Positions 1-6,102 of a stretch of 6,102 nucleotides of DNA are shown piece after piece; positions within the stretch are counted from its first letter, which is position 1, and each line of letters starts with the position of its first letter. A program made the translations under genes and the position numbers. The stretch comes from Anaerolineaceae bacterium. GTDB taxonomy: Bacteria > Chloroflexota > Anaerolineae > Anaerolineales > Anaerolineaceae. Location: contig WOZB01000154.1 of assembly GCA_011620445.1 (NCBI GenBank), positions 1-6,102 of the forward strand, read 5' to 3'. The notes beneath the pieces were generated by a model. It was not told where the DNA came from and searched no databases. It saw only the letters and a list, made by a program, of their open reading frames with translations.

Positions 1-891
1 ATCCAATGGAAATTGGGCTTGAATGAGCGATTGCAGAATTACCTGGTGAGATTCCATCAAACGCAGGGCTGGTTTGAAGGGTCCGCAGCGTGAGCCTATA
101 AGTTGGATTTCATCGACCACCAGGCTGGACAGATTGACCGAGACATCGCCGGCAAATGTTGACTTCAATACCAGGGTGCCCGCAGCTCTAAGTAAACGTT
201 TGGAAGTAGCAAAACCTTCCGCAGAACCCGTCACTTCAACTACCACATCGGCAGATTTTTCTCTTAACTCCGCGGCATAGGCTGACCGTATGCCAAGTTT
301 CCTGAGCATTTCTGCCGGTTCCGGTCTGCGTACGAGCACCGTTAGATCACACCCCGTCAGCTTCAGTACCTGCGCAATCAGGATCCCCAGGCGTCCTGCA
401 CCAACAACGTACACTTTGTCTGACGGCCTGAATTGAACTTGCTCGAGAATTTGCATAGCAGCCGCCAGCGGCTCTGTAAAGACTGCCATTTCATCAGGCA
501 CGGAATCAGGCACCGCCACCAGATTAGGCAATGGCAATTTTGTGAATTCTGCAAACACACCGTTATATAGATGGATCCCGAGAGTCCGCCGATTTTCACA
601 ATGGCCTGTACGACCTTGCCTGCAAGGTTGACATTGCCCACACCATACCGAAATTGTGCCGACAACTCGTTTGCCTTCCCAATCAGAATTTCCAGGTGCA
701 TGCTCCACAACGCCAACAAATTCGTGGCCTGGGATGCCAGTGAAGGGATAATAACCTTTGACCATCTCGAGATCGGTGGAACAAATCCCTGCCAGGCTTA
801 CCCGGATCAGTGCTTCGCCTGATTCAAGTTGAGGTTCGTGCAGATTATTCCTAAAAGTAAGTTTTTTATCTTCAAGCCAAAGACCTTTCAT
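1..891 (-). CDS. Zinc-dependent medium-chain alcohol dehydrogenase family protein (3' end beyond window)
   Basis: Predicted cytosolic NAD(P)-dependent oxidoreductase of the MDR superfamily; the substrate cannot be told from sequence. The frame is open for 297 codons from ATG at 891 to the left edge. Family members run about 340-350 residues, so roughly 40-50 C-terminal residues are missing. Visible are an N-terminal GroES-like domain with catalytic zinc ligands C37, H56-E57 (in PGHE) and E140 (in FTEPLA), four structural-zinc cysteines C84, C87, C90 and C98, and a Rossmann domain with GAGRLG at 164-169. Strand 2 ends in RR (188-189) rather than a clear acidic residue, leaving NAD versus NADP preference open. 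The start is supported by AGGAG four bases upstream. mutL ends seven bases upstream on the same strand, so co-transcription is likely. The sequence resembles a dehydrogenase subfamily I associate with Anaerolineae, related to threonine and sorbitol dehydrogenases, but no specific enzyme name is justified. Confidence 0.9.
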   Translation of the reverse strand, partial: MKGLWLEDKKLTFRNNLHEPQLESGEALIRVSLAGICSTDLEMVKGYYPFTGIPGHEFVGVVEHAPGNSDWEGKRVVGTISVWCGQCQPCRQGRTGHCENRRTLGIHLYNGVFAEFTKLPLPNLVAVPDSVPDEMAVFTEPLAAAMQILEQVQFRPSDKVYVVGAGRLGILIAQVLKLTGCDLTVLVRRPEPAEMLRKLGIRSAYAAELREKSADVVVEVTGSAEGFATSKRLLRAAGTLVLKSTFAGDVSVNLSSLVVDEIQLIGSRCGPFKPALRLMESHQVILQSLIQAQFPLD

Positions 892-893
892 TT

Positions 894-900
894 CTCTCCT
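894..900 (-). promoter_or_regulatory. Ribosome binding site of the alcohol dehydrogenase gene
   Basis: Reading the minus strand, AGGAGAG precedes the ATG at 891, with AGGAG ending four bases before it. The motif overlaps the TAG stop of mutL at 901-899, so ribosomes finishing mutL are placed on this site. This arrangement is typical of translational coupling. It also shows that the organism uses Shine-Dalgarno initiation for downstream operon genes, in contrast with the mutL and uvrC starts. Confidence 0.75.
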
Positions 901-2650
901 AAAGCGCACCGGTTCGGCCAAATTGACGTTCTAGTAAGGCGGCACTGAGATGAATCATGGTCGGCCTTCCGTGCGGGCAAGTGCGCGGCGAAGTGCTCTT
1001 CTCTAACTTTTCCAACAAGGAGGCTTGTTCCTGCCCCGATAAGATTTGGCCTGCCTTAACTGCCATGCGTTTACATACCCGCCCGGCAATACGGGCCTCT
1101 ATCTCGGCACCCAGTGGCGTTTCATCCTCTTCAAACTCCTGGATAACCGAAAGAACCGCCGCCTTGGGATCACCTTGGCGGAATAAGGCAGGGATGGCGC
1201 GAATGATAAAACTGCTGGGTCCAAATTCTTCTACGTGAAAACCAAGCTCCTCGAAGATAGGCAACTGGGAAGCTAACACAGCAGCTTTTTCTGGGCTCAA
1301 ATCGATCGTGGCTGGAATTGCCAGAGCCTGCGAAGGAACACTTGATTGACTAAAAGAAGTCATGAGATCATCGAAGAGCACCCGTTCATGCGCTGCATGT
1401 TGGTCTATCAAATAAAGCCCATCTGGACCTTCTGCAATCAGATAAGTGGAGGCAACCTGACCGATAAGCCTCAGCAGCGGCAAATGTTCACCCGGTAAGT
1501 ATTCCTGTGTTGGACTTTCCACGGAAGCAACAGTTGGAATTTCATTTTCGTGGCCATTTGCTGCTTCTGCCATTCCCCAATCAGGTGAAATTTGTTGCCT
1601 GCTTGAGCTGTAACCTGAGCCTTGGCGGCCCCACAAGGATATGGTGTTTATTTCAGGAATGGGTGTGTAAGCAAGCAGGCCCCGCCGGATGGCTCTTTGA
1701 ACACTGCTAAAGACAAAATCAGCATTCCTAAAGCGCACTTCCGCTTTGGATGGATGCACGTTGACATCCACCTGGTTGGAAGCCAAGTGAATAAACAGGA
1801 TTGCCACTGGGTAGCGCCCCACCATCAGCATGGTGTTATAAGCCTTAATAACAGCGGCGGTGAGAGCTGGGTCTTGCACCCAACGCCCGTTAATAAATAA
1901 AGTTATGTCCTTGCGGTTCGAACGCGTAAGCTGCAAATTGCTGATGAAGCCTTCAATCAACAGACCTTGATCAGTGAACTCAATTTGCAGAAGGTCAGAA
2001 GCATCCTGACGGCCAAATAAGTTATGCAAAATTTCTTGTTTGTTTCCATTACCGCTAGTTTTGAATAAGGTCTTGCCATCCTGGATGTACGTCCAGCGAA
2101 TATTCGCATAAGCCATGGCATAACGCGTGACCAATCCTACAACCTGCTTGGTCTCAGTAATATCACTGCGTAAAAACTTGAGGCGGGCAGGAACGTTGTA
2201 AAAAAGATCAGCCACTTCAATACAGGTACCGATAGGCGAACTGGCAGGTTCCACTGCCTCAACAAAGCCGCCATCTTCGCTAATGCGCGCACCTGCTGTG
2301 CTGCCTGCAATTTTGGAGGTAATTGTCAACCTGGCTACCGAGCCGATCGAAGCTAAAGCCTCTCCTCGAAAGCCCAAGGTCCGGATATCCAGCAAATCCT
2401 CAGGCGTACTCAGTTTGCTCGTTGCGTGACTGGCCAAAGCCAAGGCCAGATCTTCGGCGGCGATTCCAGTACCATTATCTTCAATGCGGATGCGTGAACG
2501 CCCTGCATCTTCAAGCAGAATGTTTATCTCGCTGGCACCGGCATCAATGGAATTTTCGATCAATTCTTTGACCACCGATGCTGGCCGCTCGATAACCTCG
2601 CCAGCCGCAATCTGGTTAGCTACCTTTTCGCTAAGGACTTTTATTTGCAT
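899..2650 (-). CDS. mutL: DNA mismatch repair protein MutL
   Basis: Mismatch-repair ATPase that links MutS mismatch recognition to strand removal; this form should also nick DNA itself. The 583-residue protein starts MQIKVLSEKVANQIAAGEV, the usual MutL N-terminus. GHKL ATPase motifs are E29-x3-N33 with D36AG, DNGTG at 58-62, ATSKL at 76-80 and TLGFRGEA at 91-98. NVHPSK (297-302) closes the N-terminal region, and a linker of about 60 residues follows. The C-terminal domain has the endonuclease metal site: DQHAAHE at 416-422, VCKRMAVKAG at 525-534 and CPHGRP at 558-563. QALAIP (441-446) falls where B. subtilis MutL has its beta-clamp contact. The usual final Glu of DQHA-x2-E-x4-E is Asp (427). 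An in-frame ATG at 2716 is rejected as the start because it lies inside uvrC and adds 22 unconserved residues. Transcribed divergently from uvrC and ahead of the dehydrogenase gene. Confidence 0.97.
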   Translation of the reverse strand: MQIKVLSEKVANQIAAGEVIERPASVVKELIENSIDAGASEINILLEDAGRSRIRIEDNGTGIAAEDLALALASHATSKLSTPEDLLDIRTLGFRGEALASIGSVARLTITSKIAGSTAGARISEDGGFVEAVEPASSPIGTCIEVADLFYNVPARLKFLRSDITETKQVVGLVTRYAMAYANIRWTYIQDGKTLFKTSGNGNKQEILHNLFGRQDASDLLQIEFTDQGLLIEGFISNLQLTRSNRKDITLFINGRWVQDPALTAAVIKAYNTMLMVGRYPVAILFIHLASNQVDVNVHPSKAEVRFRNADFVFSSVQRAIRRGLLAYTPIPEINTISLWGRQGSGYSSSRQQISPDWGMAEAANGHENEIPTVASVESPTQEYLPGEHLPLLRLIGQVASTYLIAEGPDGLYLIDQHAAHERVLFDDLMTSFSQSSVPSQALAIPATIDLSPEKAAVLASQLPIFEELGFHVEEFGPSSFIIRAIPALFRQGDPKAAVLSVIQEFEEDETPLGAEIEARIAGRVCKRMAVKAGQILSGQEQASLLEKLEKSTSPRTCPHGRPTMIHLSAALLERQFGRTGAL

Positions 2651-2672
2651 GTCGCAATTATACCTGTGCGAC
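2651..2672. promoter_or_regulatory. Inverted repeat GTCGCA-N10-TGCGAC around the mutL -10 box
   Basis: GTCGCA at 2651-2656 and TGCGAC at 2667-2672 are perfect 6-base inverted copies separated by 10 bases. Their centres lie 16 bases apart, about one and a half helical turns. The spacer contains the mutL -10 box, and the left arm abuts the mutL ATG. A bound dimer would block mutL transcription, so this is a plausible operator, though short palindromes also arise by chance and no regulator is known. It overlaps the CTGT-N8-ACAG palindrome, with dyad centres 10 bases apart. Confidence 0.4.
2657..2662 (-). promoter_or_regulatory. mutL promoter, -10 box TATAAT
   Basis: The minus strand reads TATAAT-TGCGAC-ATG, a perfect consensus -10 hexamer six bases before the mutL start codon. 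Transcription normally starts about seven bases after the -10 box, here at the A of ATG, so the mRNA should be leaderless. No Shine-Dalgarno sequence is present. The -35 hexamer at 17-base spacing (CTGAAG on the minus strand, plus-strand 2680-2685) matches consensus at only three positions, so the promoter leans on its -10 box. Confidence 0.65.
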
Positions 2673-2679
2673 TTGACAG
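2664..2679. promoter_or_regulatory. LexA-like palindrome CTGT-N8-ACAG between mutL and uvrC
   Basis: The sequence CTGTGCGACTTGACAG has the exact CTGT-N8-ACAG form of the E. coli-type LexA operator core. It lies between the two divergent -10 boxes, 1 base from that of mutL and 7 bases from that of uvrC, where a repressor could block both promoters. The central eight bases are not AT-rich, unlike strong E. coli boxes. LexA sites differ between phyla, and Gram-positive-type LexA uses a GAAC-N4-GTTC-like site, so identity as a LexA box is inference from pattern and position. Confidence 0.45.
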
Positions 2680-2686
2680 CTTCAGA

Positions 2687-2692
2687 TAAAAT
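2687..2692 (+). promoter_or_regulatory. uvrC promoter, -10 box TAAAAT
   Basis: The plus strand reads TAAAAT-AGGGAC-ATG, with a five-of-six -10 hexamer exactly six bases before the uvrC ATG, the same geometry as mutL on the other strand. The expected transcription start falls at the ATG, giving a leaderless mRNA. An AGGG lies two bases before ATG, too close for a normal Shine-Dalgarno site and outside the predicted transcript. The -35 position at 17-base spacing (2664-2669) matches consensus poorly. Confidence 0.6.
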
Positions 2693-2698
2693 AGGGAC

Positions 2699-4561
2699 AT
2701 GGAAATTACTGATCACGTAAAAGGGATTCTTGCTACCTTAAGCGATAAACCTGGCTGTTACATCATGAAAGATGAAGATGGCAAGATTATTTACATTGGC
2801 AAAGCCATCAGCCTCAAAAATCGGGTTCGCCAATATTTCCATCTGTCTGCTGACCAGCAATTCCGCACGCGCCAAATGGTCGCCAAAGTCAGGGACATCG
2901 AAACCATCATCGTGGGCTCAGAACTTGAGGCTTTAATCCTCGAGATGAACCTGATTAAAGAGCATAAACCATTCTACAACATACGCCTGAAGGATGACAA
3001 ACGCTACCCCTACATCAAGATTAGCTGGCAGGAAGATTTTCCGCGCCTGATTATTACCCGTACCATGGTCGATGACGGTGCCCGTTATTTTGGACCCTAT
3101 ACATCAGTTTGGGCGGTGCACCAAACTTTGGATGTGCTCAGGCATATTTTCCCTTACCTCACCTGTGCCCGGGACATTACCGGCAAGGATGAGCGTGCAT
3201 GTTTGTACTACGACATTAAACTCTGTTCCGCGCCATGTATTGGCGCAATCTCCAAGGCGGATTACCGCCAGATGATCGACGATTTATGTAAATTTCTGGA
3301 AGGAAGAACCGACCCAATTCTTAAACGGTTGCAGGTTGATATGGCCGAAGCATCCGAGCAATTACAGTTCGAACGCGCGGGTTCCCTACGTGACCAGATT
3401 AATGCCATTCAGCGCGTCATTGAACATCAAAAGATCATTTCCAACGACACGAAAGACCAGGATGTAATTGCCATGGCACGCTCGGATAAAGATGCCTGTG
3501 TGCAGATATTCTTTATCCGCTCAGGCAAAATGATCGGCCGTGAATATTTTATAATGGATGGGACAGAAGATAAGCCCAATCAGGAAATTCTTGAGGAATT
3601 TATCAAGCAGTTCTATTCACAGGCTGCTTATGTGCCTAATAAAGTGCTCTTACCAGAACAGATTGAGGAAGCTCGCATCATCAAGGAATGGCTAAACACC
3701 AAACGCGGGGGTTTGAAGGTAGATATCACCGTCCCTCAGCGTGGTGAAGGGAAAGCTTTGGTTAAAATGGCAGCTGAAAATGCCTTGGAAACATTAAATG
3801 CCTTGGAAAACCGTTGGAAAGCTGACAAGACCAAGCAGCTTCAAGCGCTTACTGATTTGCAACAGGCACTTAACCTGGCCGAACCGCCTAACAGGATCGA
3901 ATGCTATGATATCTCCAATACACAGGGGGTGAATAGCGTCGGCAGTATGGTCGTCTTTGAACAAGGCATTCCTAAAAAGAATTTATACCGAAAATTCAAC
4001 ATAAAGACCGTTAAAGGTCCAGATGACTTCGCGTCAATGGAAGAGGTTCTAAACCGACGATTTTCCCGTTATTGGGCATTAAAAGAGGCTGATGCAGAGC
4101 CAGGTAGCAAACCTGACCTCAGCTTTGGACTTTTGCCGGATTTGCTGATTATGGATGGCGGTAAAGGGCAGCTCAGCCGCGCAGTTAAGGTACTTCAAGA
4201 GCAACGGCTGAACGATGTATTTAGTGTTGTTGGTTTGGCCAAACAAGATGAAGAGCTATTTCTGCCCGGCAAGATGGAGTCCATACGCCTGGATGACCAT
4301 TCTCAAGGTTTCTATTTGATCCAGCGCATTCGGGATGAAGCTCACCGCTTCGCGATAACGGCTCACCGCAATCAACGAGGCAAAACAGGCTTGGCTTCAA
4401 GATTGGATCAAATTGAAGGCATCGGTCCTGTACGGCGTAAGGCTCTCTTAAAACAATTTGGATCAATTGAAGGCATTTTGGCAGCCAAACCCGAAGAACT
4501 GACTAAAATAAAGGGAATTACAATTACTAAGGCTGAATTTATTCAGTCTCAATTGGAGTAA
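2699..4561 (+). CDS. uvrC: UvrABC excision nuclease subunit UvrC
   Basis: Dual-incision nuclease of nucleotide excision repair, acting with UvrB on lesions found by UvrA. The 620 residues match the family length and all domains are present. The N-terminal GIY-YIG nuclease (about 15-95) has GCY at 19-21, YIG at 32-34 and arginines R42 and R44 after it. Cysteines C156, C168, C176 and C180 match the set that binds an iron-sulfur cluster in UvrC. The UVR domain (about 208-241) contacts UvrB. The RNase H-like nuclease domain has its expected D404 (YDIS), D486 (IMDGGKGQ) and H549 (DEAHR), and two helix-hairpin-helix motifs fill 569-620. I see no missing catalytic residue. The ATG at 2699 is chosen because the conserved DKPGCY segment begins at residue 16 and a -10 box lies just upstream. 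It is divergent from mutL with 48 bases between the starts; a small membrane protein gene follows after one base. Confidence 0.98.
   Translation: MEITDHVKGILATLSDKPGCYIMKDEDGKIIYIGKAISLKNRVRQYFHLSADQQFRTRQMVAKVRDIETIIVGSELEALILEMNLIKEHKPFYNIRLKDDKRYPYIKISWQEDFPRLIITRTMVDDGARYFGPYTSVWAVHQTLDVLRHIFPYLTCARDITGKDERACLYYDIKLCSAPCIGAISKADYRQMIDDLCKFLEGRTDPILKRLQVDMAEASEQLQFERAGSLRDQINAIQRVIEHQKIISNDTKDQDVIAMARSDKDACVQIFFIRSGKMIGREYFIMDGTEDKPNQEILEEFIKQFYSQAAYVPNKVLLPEQIEEARIIKEWLNTKRGGLKVDITVPQRGEGKALVKMAAENALETLNALENRWKADKTKQLQALTDLQQALNLAEPPNRIECYDISNTQGVNSVGSMVVFEQGIPKKNLYRKFNIKTVKGPDDFASMEEVLNRRFSRYWALKEADAEPGSKPDLSFGLLPDLLIMDGGKGQLSRAVKVLQEQRLNDVFSVVGLAKQDEELFLPGKMESIRLDDHSQGFYLIQRIRDEAHRFAITAHRNQRGKTGLASRLDQIEGIGPVRRKALLKQFGSIEGILAAKPEELTKIKGITITKAEFIQSQLE
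4555..4558 (+). promoter_or_regulatory. Ribosome binding site of the 44-residue ORF
   Basis: GGAG, four bases before the ATG at 4563, lies in the last codons of uvrC and overlaps its TAA stop region. Its spacing equals that of the dehydrogenase ribosome site at 894-900, which supports translation of the small ORF, probably coupled to uvrC. Confidence 0.55.
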
Positions 4562-4562
4562 G

Positions 4563-4697
4563 ATGTCAAAACAAAAACAGAATAAAAACCGGGAAACCAA
4601 ATCACACACGAGCAAGAACGGTGCTTATAAAGTATTTTTGGCCTTCATCGCTATCATTATTATCATGGCGATGGTGCTTTCAATGATTTCGTTTTAA
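4563..4697 (+). CDS. Small single-helix membrane protein, 44 residues, unknown function
   Basis: I do not recognise this protein. It begins MSKQKQNKNRETKS and has a strongly basic first 23 residues (six Lys and one Arg against one Glu). A hydrophobic stretch, about residues 24-43, follows and is rich in Ile, Ala, Met, Val and Phe. That predicts one transmembrane helix with the basic tail in the cytoplasm; there is no signal-peptidase site and no tail after the helix. The ATG lies one base after the uvrC TAA, with GGAG at good spacing, so it is probably read from the uvrC mRNA. It ends three bases short of the convergent metG stop. Filling the uvrC-metG gap so exactly, with a ribosome site and a coherent basic-plus-helix design, argues that it is real. 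Homologues would settle it. Confidence 0.65.
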   Translation: MSKQKQNKNRETKSHTSKNGAYKVFLAFIAIIIIMAMVLSMISF

Positions 4698-4700
4698 ATT

Positions 4701-6102
4701 TTAAGAAACCTTCCCAAGCCGCGCACGCTCTTCTTCAACTATGCTGTGGTCAAGCTTTTTGACTAAAGGCACTGGTTGTTTGAAAGGCCTGCCGCCAACC
4801 AGATCGGTCGCTACCCAACGATCTTCCTTACCGGTTAAACCCGCTTCATACGTGAGAACCTTGTGCGTTCCAAGCTCATCCTCAACATCGTAAGCCAATG
4901 ACTTTCCGAATAGAGGCAAGTCATAGCCAAGTATCGTGTTTAAGGACTCTGAAATATGCGGCAGGAACGGCGCCAGCATCAGTTTCAGCCAATCGATAGC
5001 CTGTATAGCGGTGAAAACAGATTTTTCGGCTTCGATAGGATCCGTTTTGATCTCAAACCAGGGAGCGTGAGTATCCAGGTATTTATTGACTTCTGTTGCT
5101 AAACTCATTGCCTCACTCATGGCGGCTTTCAATTCGACAGCTTCAATTTTATCTGCCACGGTTTTGAAGCCATTCTTTATGGTCGCCAGCAATTCAAGAT
5201 CTGAATCTCTCAAAGACTCAGGCTGTGGAATTTGACCTTCCCAATTCTTATAAGTGAAAGCCAGCACACGATTTACCAGGTTGCCCCAGGTAGCCACAAG
5301 TTCATTGTTATTGCGCTGGAAGAATTCCTCCCAATCCCAATCCGAATCCCGATTTTCAGGCATCGCTGATGTCAGATAGTAACGGATAGCATCGGCATCA
5401 TATCGATCAAGTACATCCAAACCCCAGATTGCCCAATTTTTGCTGCCGCTGATCTTGCGGCCTTCCAAATTCATGAACTCGTTAGCGGGCACATTGTAAG
5501 GCAAAACCAGGTTCTTGGGATTTTCAGAACCCATGGCCTTATCGAGTTTGTCTTGAATGCCAATCAACTCCGCCGGCCAGGTAACCGCGTGGAAGGTGAT
5601 ATTGTCCTTGCCGATAAAGTAATACGATTTTGTTTCCGGGTTCACCCACCAATCCCGCCAGGAAAATGGTTTACCGTTCAGTTTGGCCCATTCAATGACC
5701 GCTGAAAGATAACCCATGACAGCCTCGAACCATACATATAGACACTTGCCTTGAAAATCGCTGAAGGGGACCGGTATACCCCAATCTAGATCCCGGGTTA
5801 TGGAAGTTGGCTTTAAGCCCACGCTTTGAATCTGCCCCAAAGATTGGCGCAACACATTGGGACGCCAGTAGCTCTGGCGCTCTTCCAGAAATTTTTGAAT
5901 TTCGGGTTCAAGCCCGGAAAGGTTCAAAAAGTAGTGTTCGGTTTCCCGTAGTTCCGGGGTGCTGCCGTCAATTTTGGAACGCGGATTGATGAGTTTATCC
6001 GCTTCAAGCAAATTACCGCACTTTTCGCACTGATCCGAGCGTGCATCTTCATTTCCACATATGTAACAGGTACCTTCTACGTAGCGGTCTGGCAGAAAGC
6101 GG
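4701..6102 (-). CDS. metG: Methionyl-tRNA synthetase (5' end beyond window)
   Basis: Class I aminoacyl-tRNA synthetase that charges tRNA-Met in the cytosol. The frame is open from the right edge to TAA at 4703-4701, giving 466 complete codons. About 100-150 N-terminal residues, including HIGH, are missing. At the edge the protein reads RFLPDRYVEGTC, then the zinc knuckle of the connective domain with CYIC and CEKC (codons 6068-6018). Next come RDLDWGIPVP, YVWFEAVMGYLSA, FIGKDNITFHAVTWPAELIG and ANEFMNLEGRKISGS. The last holds the KMSKS-equivalent loop as KISGS (5456-5442); its second Lys is replaced, as in some other MetRS with KFSTS-like loops. The helical anticodon-binding domain follows (TWGNLVNRVL, HAPWFEIK, LAPFLPHISESL). 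It ends shortly after WVATDL, with no C-terminal EMAPII-like tRNA-binding domain. A TTG at 6011 opens no gene: the frame continues upstream with conserved MetRS sequence. It converges on the uvrC unit. Confidence 0.97.
   Translation of the reverse strand, partial: RFLPDRYVEGTCYICGNEDARSDQCEKCGNLLEADKLINPRSKIDGSTPELRETEHYFLNLSGLEPEIQKFLEERQSYWRPNVLRQSLGQIQSVGLKPTSITRDLDWGIPVPFSDFQGKCLYVWFEAVMGYLSAVIEWAKLNGKPFSWRDWWVNPETKSYYFIGKDNITFHAVTWPAELIGIQDKLDKAMGSENPKNLVLPYNVPANEFMNLEGRKISGSKNWAIWGLDVLDRYDADAIRYYLTSAMPENRDSDWDWEEFFQRNNNELVATWGNLVNRVLAFTYKNWEGQIPQPESLRDSDLELLATIKNGFKTVADKIEAVELKAAMSEAMSLATEVNKYLDTHAPWFEIKTDPIEAEKSVFTAIQAIDWLKLMLAPFLPHISESLNTILGYDLPLFGKSLAYDVEDELGTHKVLTYEAGLTGKEDRWVATDLVGGRPFKQPVPLVKKLDHSIVEEERARLGKVS

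Noticed and set aside
571..822. 83-codon plus-strand reading frame opposite the dehydrogenase gene.
   Set aside because: The minus-strand frame encodes all the zinc-binding residues of a known family. This frame has no ribosome site or recognisable content and is a shadow.
2673..2678. Perfect -35 hexamer TTGACA on the plus strand upstream of uvrC.
   Set aside because: It lies only 8 bases from TAAAAT, and at 16-18 bases downstream there is no -10-like hexamer. It is better explained as part of the CTGT-N8-ACAG palindrome.
2651..2716. Longer mutL start at ATG 2716, adding 22 residues.
   Set aside because: It would overlap the uvrC start, run through the shared promoter region and add residues unlike any MutL N-terminus. 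MQIKVLSEKVANQIAAGEV at 2650 is the family start.
4221..4466. 81-codon minus-strand reading frame inside uvrC.
   Set aside because: It lies antisense to the conserved nuclease and helix-hairpin-helix regions of UvrC, with no independent support.
4405..4477. Two nearly identical segments (GGATCAAATTGAAGGCAT and GGATCAATTGAAGGCAT) 55 bases apart in uvrC.
   Set aside because: They encode the IEGI parts of the two helix-hairpin-helix motifs, so this is protein-level similarity and not a separate DNA repeat.
5442..5456. KISGS in place of KMSKS as a possible sign of an inactive MetRS.
   Set aside because: MetRS loops with the second Lys replaced (KFSTS-like) occur in proteins that otherwise look normal, and all surrounding motifs are intact here.
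6009..6011. TTG as the start codon of metG.
   Set aside because: The frame stays open to the window edge and encodes the MetRS zinc knuckle upstream, so this TTG is an internal Leu codon.

Overview
The window carries ordinary chromosomal genes on both strands. Four are recognisable protein genes, one is a small unrecognised membrane protein gene, and there are almost no non-coding bases. Base composition is balanced (high 40s % GC by eye) and looks uniform. I see no mobile element, CRISPR array, RNA gene or sign of recent transfer. The MutL carries the endonuclease motifs absent from the E. coli-type protein. The alcohol dehydrogenase resembles a form I associate with Chloroflexota of the class Anaerolineae. 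I therefore favour an Anaerolineae-like bacterium, at low to moderate confidence, because no marker here proves it.

Layout, left to right. 1-891 (minus) is a medium-chain zinc-dependent alcohol dehydrogenase whose C-terminus runs off the left edge. 899-2650 (minus) is mutL, ending 7 bases before the dehydrogenase start, so the two genes are probably co-transcribed. 2651-2698 is a 48-base divergent regulatory region. 2699-4561 (plus) is uvrC, complete. 4563-4697 (plus) is a 44-residue single-helix membrane protein starting one base after the uvrC stop. 4701-6102 (minus) is metG, whose N-terminal part (with the HIGH motif) lies beyond the right edge. It converges on the small gene with only three bases between the stop codons. 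No stretch over 300 bases lacks a gene.

The most interesting part is the 48-base mutL/uvrC region. Each start codon lies exactly six bases after a good -10 box (TATAAT for mutL, TAAAAT for uvrC), so both mRNAs are predicted to be leaderless or nearly so. The two -10-to-ATG blocks are 12/15 identical and form an imperfect inverted repeat. Between the -10 boxes lies CTGT-N8-ACAG, the core pattern of the E. coli LexA (SOS) box. A second palindrome (GTCGCA-N10-TGCGAC) brackets the mutL -10 box. Together this suggests joint control of a mismatch-repair and an excision-repair gene by a DNA-damage repressor, a testable hypothesis rather than a demonstrated one. Apart from this region and the small membrane protein, the window looks like routine housekeeping sequence.
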